64,000 bases of DNA, taken from the NCBI GenBank assembly GCA_025363475.1, contig JANYDS010000083.1, positions 1-64,000 on the forward strand, in the 5' to 3' direction. The notes beneath the pieces are model-generated. The model ran no database searches. It had not been told where the DNA came from and saw nothing but the letters and a program-made list of their open reading frames with translations. Positions 1-7,966 of the stretch are shown piece by piece (the first letter of the stretch is position 1; every line of letters begins with the position of its first letter). A program made the translations under genes and the position numbers. The stretch is from Terriglobia bacterium. Lineage in GTDB: Bacteria > Acidobacteriota > Terriglobia > Bryobacterales > Bryobacteraceae.

Positions 1-132
1 GGACCGTGCACCAACGTAACCCGCCTGCAGGGCGACGCCCCAGGGCAACTGCCGCTGGACGTCGAATGAGAACTGCTGTACCAGACCGGCGCCGCGGTTC
101 TGATCCACGAAGGAAACCGCGCTTCCGATTGC
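1..132 (-). CDS. C-terminal-side fragment of an Oar-like TonB-dependent beta-barrel protein (partial)
   Basis: On the minus strand, one frame running off the left edge reads QRQLPWGVALQAGYVG, preceded by FVDQNRGAGLVQQ. This is the pattern seen in the barrel of Oar/carboxypeptidase-regulatory-like TonB receptors, which are very abundant in Solibacter-type genomes (family knowledge). The frame cannot be followed convincingly past about position 132, where the next gene starts on the opposite strand, so the fragment appears to have lost its N-terminal part. Only about 44 residues are visible, so the assignment rests on one motif. It could be the remains of a gene cut by rearrangement, or a frameshifted receptor whose rest lies outside the window. 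Confidence 0.5.
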
Positions 133-133
133 A

Positions 134-1039
134 GTGAGAGCCTTGACGCTTGCCACGGGCGTCCTTGCGCAACAGCCTGGCCCGCCCGAGGTAATCGCGC
201 ACGTGACAAACCCTCACAGCAATGCTTCTCCGACTGCCGGCTCCACCGGGTCGCAGACACCGCTGATCACATACCACGGCGGCGCGGTCATGAACACACC
301 AACCGTCTACCTGATTTGGTACGGGAACTGGAACCAAACGAACGGCACCGATACCTCTGCCGGGCAGACTATAGTTCGGGATTTTGTGTTCGGGCTCAAC
401 AACTCGGGTTACTACCAGGTCAACACTTCGTTCGCCACAAACAATGGATCACCAACAGGCTCAGTGGGGATTGGCCTCGAAACGTCGGATGTATACTCGC
501 AAGGTTCCAGACTGAGTGATGCCAAGGTGCAACTCGTGGTCAGCAGCGCGATTTCGAGCGGCAGACTACCGAAAGATACGACCGGGCTCTATTTCGTCTT
601 GACGTCCTCGGATGTCGCTGAGAGCTCGGGTTTCTGCACCAAGTACTGCGGATGGCATACCGCCGCAACAATCAGTGGCAGCAACATAAAGTACTCCTTC
701 GTAGGCAACTCAGCGCGATGCCTCACCTCCTGTGCCGCTCAGCAAATCGGTCCCAACGGTAATCCCGGCGTGGACGGGATGGTTTCGGTTCTGGCCCATG
801 AATTGGAAGAAGCGAACACTGATCCGAATCCGCGCTCGGGATGGGCCGATTCGAACGGTGCTGAAAATGGCGACAAATGCGCCTGGACGTTCGGACAGAA
901 CCTGAGTCTCCTGCCGACCGGCGCATACTTCAACATGACGCTGCCAACCAGCACGAACACTAACCGAAACTATTTAATCCAGCGAAACCTGGATGCGAAT
1001 AGTCTGTGCTACGTGAACTACGTCACCAAGACACAATAA
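134..1039 (+). CDS. PHI-1/EXORDIUM-family secreted protein
   Basis: A 301-residue protein matching the phosphate-induced protein 1 (EXORDIUM) family, known from plant cell walls and scattered in soil bacteria. Visible hallmarks are ITYHGGAVMNTPTVYLIWYG at residues 45-64, the HELEE segment at 222-226 followed by NTDP, a GWADSNGAENGDKCAW stretch near 236-251, and cysteines at 168, 172, 196 and 200. The start is a GTG; an in-frame TGA at 101-103 prevents any longer reading. The resulting leader (RALTLATGVLAQQ) is short for a signal peptide, so the N-terminus may be damaged. The molecular activity of the bacterial members is unknown; the HELEE motif resembles a zinc-protease helix, but that is only suggestive. 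It stands alone between decayed genes. Confidence 0.8.
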   Translation: MRALTLATGVLAQQPGPPEVIAHVTNPHSNASPTAGSTGSQTPLITYHGGAVMNTPTVYLIWYGNWNQTNGTDTSAGQTIVRDFVFGLNNSGYYQVNTSFATNNGSPTGSVGIGLETSDVYSQGSRLSDAKVQLVVSSAISSGRLPKDTTGLYFVLTSSDVAESSGFCTKYCGWHTAATISGSNIKYSFVGNSARCLTSCAAQQIGPNGNPGVDGMVSVLAHELEEANTDPNPRSGWADSNGAENGDKCAWTFGQNLSLLPTGAYFNMTLPTSTNTNRNYLIQRNLDANSLCYVNYVTKTQ

Positions 1040-1258
1040 CCCGGAATCGCGGGGGCGGTCTCGTCTCCCTACCCCTGCAATTCAGCAAATCGGCACGCCG
1101 CCCATCCTGCTCGTCTCCGACGATGAATCCGGCCTGAGCTAAAAGAAATTCTACCGCGAACTGATCCTGAAGGTCGATGAGCGGTTTGGCGCCCAAGTGG
1201 CCGGGCCAACCAGGAAAATTAGGACGCGCGTGGCACCGGAGCTAAGCCCGGGTTTGGC

Positions 1259-1544
1259 AGCCCCTCTTTCCGGCGTGAGGATTATTCCGCTATTCAGCGC
1301 GATTACGCCGGTCCTTCGGAATCTGCCGCCCGGGTTGCGGTAAAAGTACGCTCGGACGGGCCAGCTGCCGCCTGGCTGGGAGAAGAAGATGCAGCCTTTT
1401 CCGCCTGAACTCATTCGGGTACTTCCTCCGCCGCCGCCGAACACTGATCGAGGCTTTATCGACGGCGTCGCGGTGAGGTACGACAGAAAAACGCGTATGA
1501 TTCTGGATTCCATCGATCTGATAGCGGCGATGACCCGTCGCTAA
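1259..1544 (+). pseudogene. Degenerate LPPGL-repeat small periplasmic-type protein (CigR/RcnB-like)
   Basis: Pieces of one protein can be read in two frames. Frame 1259 gives SFRREDYSAIQRDYAG, like the segment that precedes proline-rich linkers in small periplasmic CigR/RcnB-like proteins. The other frame gives NLPPGLR, then an in-frame TAA, then KYARTGQLPPGWEKK, and continues from ATG 1389 as MQPFPPELIRVLPP to GFIDGVAVRYDRKTRMILD, ending at TAA 1542-1544. Such proteins normally read LPPGLxKKxAR without interruption, so one stop and one frameshift have destroyed the gene. The family name is by resemblance of the LPPGL pattern only. The rest of the gap between 1040 and 1634 shows no convincing gene. 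Confidence 0.5.
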
Positions 1545-1634
1545 TCAGCGTTAGCAAGGTTGCCGAATCGGGTCGTGCTCTCGGATCGTTTCAACAGGAT
1601 CCAAGGGTGACGCCTACGGAGACAACATAAGGTC

Positions 1635-3512
1635 TTACGGAAGCGTCATCGCTAACGCCTGGGTCGCCCAAGCCGTGGCTGCAGCCGAAATCCACTGGTC
1701 GGGGCCGTGCGGAAAATCGCTCTCGAAGTAGGGCTGCAACGGGACCGCGCGGTGGCGGACATACCAGGAGCCGTCGGCGAGTTGCGTCCTCAGCAGAAAC
1801 TGGCTGGCACGCGCACACACCGGATCCGACGCCTTCATCGTGCCGCTTTCCTGGAGCGCCGAAAGTGCCTGGCCTGTGGCGTAAGCATCGCTGGCGAGTG
1901 TCGCAGTCTGCGCCCATCCGCCATCAGGGCGCTGTTCCGCAGCCAAGGCACGCGCGGCATCCTGAATCACTTCCTTGGTCGCGCCCGCCCAGCTCAGTCC
2001 CAGGAGCCGGTAGGCTCGATCCTCCGTATCGTGCGGCTGGGCTTTCTGTAGCCACGCGGTGGCAGCCAGCACGGATTTATCGTAAGACGCCCGTTGCGAC
2101 TTGATCCCGTAAAGCTGTAAGGCGCGTAACGAGACCGCTGTTACCTGGATCTCGCTGGCCTCAATAGGCGGGCGGTAGGCGAACGGCAGCCAGTGCCCGT
2201 CGGATAGCTGCTGGTTTTTCACGAAGTAAGCCATGGCGTCCGTCGCCGGATCGGCGGGGTAGTTCTCCGCAGCCAGCCCGAGAAGAATGTAGCTCACAGT
2301 GTCGGCATCTCCCGGTATCCCCACCGCCTGCAGCGCACGCTCACGCCACGAGTCGATGTAGTTGCCGATGATCTTCGCCGACCGCCGCGCGTCGCCCTCA
2401 TCGATCTTAACCCCATGTTTCCGCCCGGTGGCGACGGTCATGGCGGTGAGAGTGTTGTGATGGCAGGAGATGCAGCCGCTTTTGTTCAGGAAGGTGGCGT
2501 TGCTGCGCTGGAGCAACGGAATGCTCCGTTCCACGGCGGCGTAAGCTGAAGCAGCAGGTTTGGCTTCCATGACCGAAGGCGCCGCGGCTTCCCCGGGCTT
2601 GGCGCCCGCTTTTAGCAGCAGGTCCACCACCGGCGTTTGCCCGTGGCGTCGCGCGAAATCCAGCGCCGTCTGGCCGTCGGGCGCCTTTTCGTTCACATCG
2701 GCGCCTTTTTCAATTAGGGTCCGGATGGTGTCCAGCGGGAATGCCCCGGAGGCGGAGGCAGCCATCAGCAGGCTCATGCCGTCCGGTGCCTTAGCTTTCG
2801 CGTCCACTCCCCGCTCCACAAACGTCTTGGCCGCAAAGGCTGGCCCGAGCGGCGGCGACACGAAAAACGATGCCTGCCCCATCACCGCCGGCGGGGCCTT
2901 TTCCATAAGGTCGTTGATGCATTGCTCACAGCGCGCGCGGAAGGCGAACGCCAAAGCAAGCGCGCCCGATGCCTCGCGGTTCGCTTTGTGCTCCAGCAGC
3001 AGGCGGAAAATCGGTTCGTCGCCTGCGGACATGGCTTCACTTAGCGGGGTGACCTCCCCCACGAGGCCGCCGGTCCTGGCGGAGGCATTCGCCCCCTTGT
3101 CCAGCAGAAGTTTTACCACATCTTTCCCCCCGCTGCGGCGTGAAGCGATCATCAAGGGCGTCCGCCCGTCATCAGAGCGCGCATTTACATCCGCGCCGGC
3201 GGCCAGCAGCAGCCGTGTCTTATCGGAGTCGCTCGCGGCCCACATGAGCGCGGTCGCCCCAGCTTCGTTGTGCGCGTTGGGGTCGGCTCCGATCTTCAGC
3301 AGCGACTGAACTGCGGCGGCATCAGAATAGAGCACCGCGTACATCAGCGGCGTGGAACCGCCGGGTCCCTTCGCCTTCACGGCTCCGGGCGCATCGCGCA
3401 GGAGTCTTTGATAGGCCGACCGGTTCCCGGCGCGTAGAGTGTCCATCAGACGGGAGGCCTTGGGGTCGGGCGGCGGCGGGGGGATTTCGCCCGACGCGGC
3501 ATCCGGCCACAC
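1635..3512 (-). CDS. Ankyrin-repeat / heme CxxCH / alpha-alpha toroid protein (downstream part of an interrupted gene)
   Basis: A 625-codon open frame with at least six ankyrin repeats at about residues 50-305 (GSTPLMYAVLYSD, GATALMWAA, DGRTPLMIASRR, DGQTALDFARRHG), then a heme-binding CISCH at 347-351, then a prenyltransferase/terpene-cyclase-like toroid with repeated DGxW motifs (SDGHWLPF, RPDGGWAQ, LADGSWYV) to the C-terminus. The GTG start used here is artificial. The frame continues upstream without shift through a single TGA (3528-3530) into a second open frame that carries a signal peptide and another heme site. The intact protein would be about 741 residues, exported and c-type cytochrome-like. 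The repeats suggest protein binding; no catalytic residues of a cyclase are evident, so the toroid is probably structural. Confidence 0.75.
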   Translation of the reverse strand: MWPDAASGEIPPPPPDPKASRLMDTLRAGNRSAYQRLLRDAPGAVKAKGPGGSTPLMYAVLYSDAAAVQSLLKIGADPNAHNEAGATALMWAASDSDKTRLLLAAGADVNARSDDGRTPLMIASRRSGGKDVVKLLLDKGANASARTGGLVGEVTPLSEAMSAGDEPIFRLLLEHKANREASGALALAFAFRARCEQCINDLMEKAPPAVMGQASFFVSPPLGPAFAAKTFVERGVDAKAKAPDGMSLLMAASASGAFPLDTIRTLIEKGADVNEKAPDGQTALDFARRHGQTPVVDLLLKAGAKPGEAAAPSVMEAKPAASAYAAVERSIPLLQRSNATFLNKSGCISCHHNTLTAMTVATGRKHGVKIDEGDARRSAKIIGNYIDSWRERALQAVGIPGDADTVSYILLGLAAENYPADPATDAMAYFVKNQQLSDGHWLPFAYRPPIEASEIQVTAVSLRALQLYGIKSQRASYDKSVLAATAWLQKAQPHDTEDRAYRLLGLSWAGATKEVIQDAARALAAEQRPDGGWAQTATLASDAYATGQALSALQESGTMKASDPVCARASQFLLRTQLADGSWYVRHRAVPLQPYFESDFPHGPDQWISAAATAWATQALAMTLP

Positions 3513-3527
3513 CGCTCCCTGATCGAT

Positions 3528-3860
3528 TCAGTTCTTGATCATGTCCATCTGCTCAGCGGGCAGAGGTCCGGTGGGAGGCATCGGCATACCGAGGGTGTCC
3601 CTGCCGCGAAGCCGCAGGTACAAGTGGCTCGACTGGCTGCTGCCGGGCGCGATCACCGAGATGGTGCCGCCACGCATGGCGTCGCGCCGCCGGTCCAGCC
3701 GGAAGTTGTTCAACTGTTGGGCGGGCCCGTGACAGCCGATGCAGTTAGACTTGAAAATCGGTTGCACGTCCCGCTGAAAATCGACTTTGGCTTGACTTTG
3801 GGCGCTCAGCGGACCATGGAACGCCGCTACACAGGTGAGAGCAAAAAGATAACGATGCAT
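3528..3860 (-). CDS. Signal peptide plus c-type heme domain (upstream part of the interrupted ankyrin gene)
   Basis: A 110-codon frame with an N-terminal signal peptide (residues 1-20, ending LSAQ) and a planctomycete-type cytochrome c domain: DVQPIFKSNCIGCHGPAQ with heme motif CIGCH at 40-44, then LDRRRDAMRGGT and a distal MPMPPTGPL that can supply the axial methionine. It ends at MIKN followed by TGA, and the same frame resumes as IDQGAVWPDAASGE. Related proteins have tryptophan here (KNWIDQGA), so the TGA looks like a TGG-to-TGA change. Without readthrough the product would be a small soluble monoheme domain. It is the 5' part of the gene that continues to position 1635. Confidence 0.75.
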   Translation of the reverse strand: MHRYLFALTCVAAFHGPLSAQSQAKVDFQRDVQPIFKSNCIGCHGPAQQLNNFRLDRRRDAMRGGTISVIAPGSSQSSHLYLRLRGRDTLGMPMPPTGPLPAEQMDMIKN

Positions 3861-3975
3861 TGCGTAAGCCTCCGGACGTTGAGTTTATATCCTAAAATTC
3901 TCGCCTCGACAAAGCGGCGCCCCAGACAGGCGCACCGACCGGGATTGATATTTAAGCGGCGCAGCACTGGAACGG

Positions 3976-4134
3976 ATGATGAAGCTGCAAGACGTGATCT
4001 TTAAGGCAATGGCGAAGAAGATCAACTGGCTGGAGGCAGAGGAGATCACCGGGATTTGCGCCCGGAAGATGCCGCGACCGTCGCACAGAACTATCCTCTC
4101 GTCCACGCATGATCTTGTAGCGATTGAGGGCTGA
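3976..4134 (+). pseudogene. 5' remnant of an insertion-sequence transposase
   Basis: A 52-codon frame beginning MMKLQDVIFKAMAKKINWLE followed by AEEITGICARKMPR. This matches the N-terminal helix-turn-helix of transposases that start MKxQEVILKAMAKKITWxxAAEIxGISDRxMRR, common in Acidobacteriota (ISNCY-like; recalled family pattern). Homology stops abruptly after CARKMPR; the catalytic domain is missing and the frame ends at 4132-4134. No terminal inverted repeats were recognised. The 345-bp gap 3861-4205 that contains it shows nothing else. Confidence 0.6.
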
Positions 4135-4205
4135 AATCGTGTGCCCGCTCGGCGCTGCGGCGCAGTTGTGGCGCTTATGTTATTCTTTCCACCCGAGGCC
4201 CTATC

Positions 4206-4706
4206 ATGACCATCAGTGAAGCGCTACTCCCCGAATTCGACCACGAAATGGCGAATTCCCGCAAGATGCTGGACGTTGTTCCCGACGACAAATTCGGCTG
4301 GAAGCCGCACGAGAAATCGTTCTCGCTCGGCCGCCTGGCCAGCCATGTGGCTGAGATGCCCGGTTGGGCTACTGTCACCATCAAACAGGATTCGCTTGAA
4401 ATGACTCCGGGGGAGAAACCATTCAACGCCCCAACCAAAGCCGATCTGCTGGCCGCATTTGACAAAAACACCAGCGAGGCACGGGCCGCACTGGCAGGCG
4501 CCACCGATGAACACCTGCGGAAGAACTGGAAGTTTATCTACGGCGGCCACACGATATTTGACCAGCCCCGTACCGGCGTATTGCGCGAAATGGTGCTGAG
4601 CCACCTGATCCACCACCGCGGGCAGTTAAGCGTTTATCTGCGCCTGCTGGATGTGCCGATTCCCGGCATGTATGGCCCCTCGGCCGATATGCCTTTCGCG
4701 GGCTGA
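4206..4706 (+). CDS. DinB-family protein
   Basis: A 166-residue four-helix-bundle protein of the DinB/YfiT superfamily. Typical segments are LLPEFDHEMANSRKML near the start, GRLASHVAEMPGW (first metal-ligand histidine) and LSHLIHHRGQLSVYLRLLD (the other histidines) near the C-terminus, then the closing VPIPGMYGPSAD. Members bind a divalent metal with three histidines and are thought to act as thiol-dependent transferases or hydrolases, possibly with bacillithiol or mycothiol; the substrate here cannot be told. Length is normal. It is a single gene running toward the minus-strand sigma-factor operon. Confidence 0.85.
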   Translation: MTISEALLPEFDHEMANSRKMLDVVPDDKFGWKPHEKSFSLGRLASHVAEMPGWATVTIKQDSLEMTPGEKPFNAPTKADLLAAFDKNTSEARAALAGATDEHLRKNWKFIYGGHTIFDQPRTGVLREMVLSHLIHHRGQLSVYLRLLDVPIPGMYGPSADMPFAG

Positions 4707-5228
4707 TTATTCCGGCGGAAGTATTTCCGCCAGGTTTTCCACCATCACGCGCTCGGGTTTGGAATACCGGCTGGCGAAGTCCGGGCTCTTCATGCGTGCC
4801 AGTCGGCCCTCTGCCGGAAGCTCACGGAGCCGTTCCAGTTCAGAACCCACCGCTGCCTTCCGGTCGTCCGGCAGTTCCTGCAGCAGACGTAGTGAACGAC
4901 GCACCTGATTCTGTCGCATGGGCGGGAGCGCACGCAGCCGTTCCAACTGCAGCCAGGCTTTATCGCGGGCGCCAGGCGGCATGGTCTCGAACGCAGTGAG
5001 CTGCTTAATCATCGCCTCACGGCGTTCCGGAGGCAGATTCGCCAGCGCGCGTTGCCGTTCTTCAGGATTCATGTTAGACAGACGGTCCAGCAAGGGCGCG
5101 GGACCCGGTCGGGCATTGCCAGTCCGGGCGTTGCCAGGCCGGACCGCCCGCAGGTCTGGCTTTTCCTGCTGCGGTGCGGCAAGAGCCACTGACGCGATCA
5201 GCAGCGCAAGTGGAAACAGCGGTTTCAT
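4707..5228 (-). CDS. DUF3106-like periplasmic protein
   Basis: A 173-residue protein with a signal peptide (FPLALLIASVALAAPQQ) and a helical, arginine- and leucine-rich body built of repeats such as NPEERQRALANLPPERREAM and LPPMRQNQVRRSL. This resembles DUF3106, a domain found next to ECF sigma/anti-sigma pairs. Its ATG overlaps the stop of the anti-sigma gene by four bases, so it is translationally coupled and is the last gene of the sigma operon. The repeated short helices and proline turns recall CpxP/Spy-like periplasmic sensors, so a role in envelope-stress sensing is a reasonable inference, not shown. Confidence 0.7.
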   Translation of the reverse strand: MKPLFPLALLIASVALAAPQQEKPDLRAVRPGNARTGNARPGPAPLLDRLSNMNPEERQRALANLPPERREAMIKQLTAFETMPPGARDKAWLQLERLRALPPMRQNQVRRSLRLLQELPDDRKAAVGSELERLRELPAEGRLARMKSPDFASRYSKPERVMVENLAEILPPE

Positions 5229-5716
5229 TGTTTGATTTCAGGCTGGGCGATGTTGTTGAACTGGTGCAGTAACTGGATGTCTTCGAGCGTCTGCTGCACT
5301 TGTTCCGCTTCAACAATCGAGACCGGGCCGCCCGAACGCGGGAGCTGGCGACCGGGGTGATCCATAACGAAGCCAGCAACGACGGCCACCATGGCAGCAG
5401 CCAGCGGCAGCATGGGTTTCCAGCCGGTCATGTGAAGCGAAGCCCCAAGCCGTACATACCAGGGTTCCAGCGCCTGACTATCAATTTGCTGCCAGAGCCT
5501 GCGGTTGAAATCGGCACTGACCGCAGGGGCTTCCCACAAGCTGAGTGCATCCCAGACAGCAGCCTGCGCGTCATGCAGATCACTGCAACGAGAACACGCC
5601 CGCAGATGTTTTTCAAACTCTGCCGCCTGGGCCTGATTCAGCCTTCCCGCCGAATAGTCCAGCAGGACACCGCTTGTCATTATTTCATTCCGCTCATTCC
5701 GCGAAGGACACGTCAT
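5225..5716 (-). CDS. Membrane anti-sigma factor with zinc-finger domain
   Basis: An anti-sigma factor of the zf-HC2 type. The cytoplasmic N-terminal domain has the HxxxCxxC motif (H37, C41, C44 in HLRACSRC) followed by one membrane helix (LPLAAAMVAVVAGFVM, about 103-118) and a short periplasmic tail. I chose ATG 5716 because it is preceded by AGAGG at good spacing. An alternative ATG at 5731 overlaps the sigma stop as ATGA, and the frame stays open to 5812 inside the sigma gene. It would hold the sigma factor encoded just upstream and release it on an envelope signal; the downstream DUF3106-like protein may take part. Confidence 0.8.
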   Translation of the reverse strand: MTCPSRNERNEIMTSGVLLDYSAGRLNQAQAAEFEKHLRACSRCSDLHDAQAAVWDALSLWEAPAVSADFNRRLWQQIDSQALEPWYVRLGASLHMTGWKPMLPLAAAMVAVVAGFVMDHPGRQLPRSGGPVSIVEAEQVQQTLEDIQLLHQFNNIAQPEIKQ

Positions 5717-5727
5717 TGCAACACCTC

Positions 5728-6336
5728 TCATACAGAAACCAAATGGGCCAGCCGCGCGCGCAAACTTTCGTAAGCACGAAACAGCAGACTCTTGACCGCC
5801 GATTCCGAACATTCCAGCACTACTGCAATTTGCGAATAATCCATTTCTTCGTACTTGTGCATCAAAACCGCCGCCCGCTGCTTTTCCGGCAGCAGGGCGA
5901 TGGCATCGCGAACTTCCTGCAGCCTGGCACCCTCTACCATTCGCTGTTCCATGGAAGGTCTTCGGTCCGGCACTTCCCGGGCGGGAGTTTCGCCGTCGCC
6001 TGGGTCATCCAGTTGATACTGGCCGCGTTCCTTGCGACCGTCCCGTAACCAGTTCAGAGCCAAACGGGTGGCTATGCGGAACAACCAGGTTGTAAACCGC
6101 GCCGTCGGTTCGTAAGTATCGCGGGACCGGTATACTCGCAGAAAAACTTCCTGCCCCAGTTCTTCCGCCACAGCCCGGTTTTGCACCATCCGGTAGACGA
6201 AGTGGGTCAACGGGTTGCGGTGTTTTTCCAGCAGCAGCCGGAAGCTGTCGTTATCGCCATCCCTGACCCGCAGCATCAGCTGCGCGTCGCCATCGAGCGG
6301 CGTGATTCCTGCTACCGTGTTAACCCGTTGATCCAT
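5728..6336 (-). CDS. ECF-type RNA polymerase sigma factor
   Basis: A 202-residue sigma-70 family protein of the extracytoplasmic-function group. Region 2 is seen in AEELGQEVFLRVYRSRDTY and TTWLFRIATRLALNWLRD; region 4 in LLPEKQRAAVLMHKYEEMDY, then SQIAVVLECSESAVKSLLFR as the -35-binding helix-turn-helix. Regions 1.1 and 3 are absent, as expected. It is followed with overlap by a zinc-finger anti-sigma gene and a DUF3106-like gene, the usual cassette for an autoregulated envelope-stress response. It lies 28 bases downstream of gpsA, so some readthrough from the phospholipid genes is possible. Confidence 0.92.
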   Translation of the reverse strand: MDQRVNTVAGITPLDGDAQLMLRVRDGDNDSFRLLLEKHRNPLTHFVYRMVQNRAVAEELGQEVFLRVYRSRDTYEPTARFTTWLFRIATRLALNWLRDGRKERGQYQLDDPGDGETPAREVPDRRPSMEQRMVEGARLQEVRDAIALLPEKQRAAVLMHKYEEMDYSQIAVVLECSESAVKSLLFRAYESLRARLAHLVSV

Positions 6337-6364
6337 CGATAAGTTTCGGCGCTGCGATCACGCG

Positions 6365-7360
6365 CTAATCCGTTTCGGACCGGAGCGAACGGCTCATCAG
6401 ATTACGAATCGCCTCCGCCGGCGTCCGTTCCGCGCTCAGGACTGCATGCATTTCCCGGACTATAGGAAGGCTAACACCGCAGCGGGCAGCAAGTTCCAAG
6501 GCTACCGCTGTAGTTTTTACGCCTTCCGCCACCATGGGCGTGGAACCCAGAATTTCACTGAGTCCCAGCCCGGCGGCGAGGCTCAGACCGACTTGCCGGT
6601 TGCGGCTTAGATCGCCAGTGCAGGTCAGAACCAGATCGCCCAAACCTGCCAGGCCCGACATGGTTTCAGAGGCGGCACCGAGGGCGACGGCGAGGCGGGT
6701 AAGTTCGGCCAGGCCGCGGGTGATGAGAGCTGCCACGGCATTGTGGCCCAGGTTCATACCGTCACTGATGCCCGCGCCGATGGCGATCACGTTTTTGAGT
6801 GCTCCGCCGATCTCGACGCCAACGGGATCAGCACTGGCGTAAACGCGGAAGGCGGGGCCGGAGAAACGGGTTTGGATCTCCGCCGCCAGCGCGACATCGT
6901 CAGCGGCAACTACCACAGCTGTGGGGCTGCCTGCCGCTACTTCTTTCGCGAAGGTAGGGCCGGAGAGCACGGCGATGGGCGACTGGTGGCCGATAACAGA
7001 TTGAATCACCTGCGACATGCGTAACAGCGTTCCTGCCTCCAGACCTTTGGTGGCGCTCACGAGGCGCATTTCCGGCGTGAGCCAGGGCAGCATCCGTGTA
7101 TAAACGTCCCGCGTGACATGGGAAGGCATGACGCTCAGTACGATCTCCGCTTCCGTGAGCGCGGCTTCCAGAGAATTGTCGACGGCTATGTGGGCAGGAA
7201 GCGCGGTGCCGGGCAGGAAGATGTCGTTGATCCTCGTGGTCTGGATGCGGAGCGCGAGGTCGGGTTCATTGACCCAGAGCGTGAGTTCGCTGAAGCGGGG
7301 TGCGAGGACGCAGGCCAAGGCGGTTCCCCAGCTACCGCCACCGATAACTGCGAGCTTCAT
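6365..7360 (-). CDS. gpsA: NAD(P)H-dependent glycerol-3-phosphate dehydrogenase
   Basis: A 331-residue enzyme converting dihydroxyacetone phosphate to sn-glycerol-3-phosphate, the backbone of phospholipids. The nucleotide fold starts with IGGGSWGTALACVLA (6-20). The catalytic segments SATKGLEAGTLLRMS, LSGPTFAKEVAAGSPTAVVV, GALKNVIAIGAGISDGMNLG (with the catalytic lysine) and SGLAGLGDLVLTCTGDLSRN are all present. Length is standard. The start abuts the plsY stop (7361), so the two genes making and acylating glycerol-3-phosphate form one unit. Confidence 0.97.
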   Translation of the reverse strand: MKLAVIGGGSWGTALACVLAPRFSELTLWVNEPDLALRIQTTRINDIFLPGTALPAHIAVDNSLEAALTEAEIVLSVMPSHVTRDVYTRMLPWLTPEMRLVSATKGLEAGTLLRMSQVIQSVIGHQSPIAVLSGPTFAKEVAAGSPTAVVVAADDVALAAEIQTRFSGPAFRVYASADPVGVEIGGALKNVIAIGAGISDGMNLGHNAVAALITRGLAELTRLAVALGAASETMSGLAGLGDLVLTCTGDLSRNRQVGLSLAAGLGLSEILGSTPMVAEGVKTTAVALELAARCGVSLPIVREMHAVLSAERTPAEAIRNLMSRSLRSETD

Positions 7361-7966
7361 TTACGCGGTCCGCCGGAATGCGAAGACGCGTTCTTCGCCA
7401 GCGCGAATGCGGTCGATATTGGCGCTGTGGCGTTGCACGATCAGGATAGCGGCACCGAGCGCGGCGACGATAACGGGCCAGTCGGGGTGCAAAATCATCC
7501 AGCAGGCCAGGGGGAACAGGGCGGCGGCGATGATGGACCCGAGGGAAAGGTAGCGTGTCAAGGCGACTACGAAAACAAAAATCAGAATTACGGCGAGCAG
7601 GGGCAGGGGAGTCAGGTAAAGGAACGCTCCGACGAAGCTGGCCACCGCTTTGCCGCCGTTGAATTTGAGCCAGATGGAAAAGGCGTGGCCCAGCAGGACC
7701 GCGAGTGCGGCTGCGCTCATCCACATAATATTCCCACTGGTAAGAAAGCTGGCCAGCCACACGGCGAACCAGCCTTTGCCGCCATCCAGGAGTAGCGTGA
7801 GAACGCCCGCTACCCGCCCGGTGGTGCGCAGAACATTGGTGGCGCCGATGTTGCCGGAGCCGCCCTGGCGGACGTCGGCACCTGTCATCAAACGGACCAG
7901 GATGAGGCCGAACGGAATGCCTCCGAGCAGGTAGGCTGCGACGACTGCGAGCAGGCCGGTCAGCAT
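7361..7966 (-). CDS. plsY: Acyl-phosphate:glycerol-3-phosphate acyltransferase
   Basis: A 201-residue polytopic membrane enzyme that transfers an acyl group from acyl phosphate to glycerol-3-phosphate, the first committed acylation in phospholipid synthesis. Three diagnostic motifs are visible: GSGNIGATNVLRTTG, GHAFSIWLKFNGGKAVA and PRxxHS-like RHSANIDRIRAGEE at the end. Five or so hydrophobic helices are predicted. It overlaps the thpR end by seven bases and directly precedes gpsA, which supplies its substrate. Confidence 0.96.
   Translation of the reverse strand: MLTGLLAVVAAYLLGGIPFGLILVRLMTGADVRQGGSGNIGATNVLRTTGRVAGVLTLLLDGGKGWFAVWLASFLTSGNIMWMSAAALAVLLGHAFSIWLKFNGGKAVASFVGAFLYLTPLPLLAVILIFVFVVALTRYLSLGSIIAAALFPLACWMILHPDWPVIVAALGAAILIVQRHSANIDRIRAGEERVFAFRRTA

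Noticed and set aside
2560..3309. Long plus-strand frame (249 codons) opposite the ankyrin gene
   Set aside because: It is the mirror of a GC-rich coding frame, with Ser/Ala/Arg-rich composition and no motif; the minus strand shows clear ankyrin repeats.
3528..3530. Genetic-code change with TGA read as tryptophan
   Set aside because: Many genes here end at TGA (for example dcd, pfkB and the sigma-factor gene), and TGG is used for Trp elsewhere, so recoding of the whole genome is not supported.
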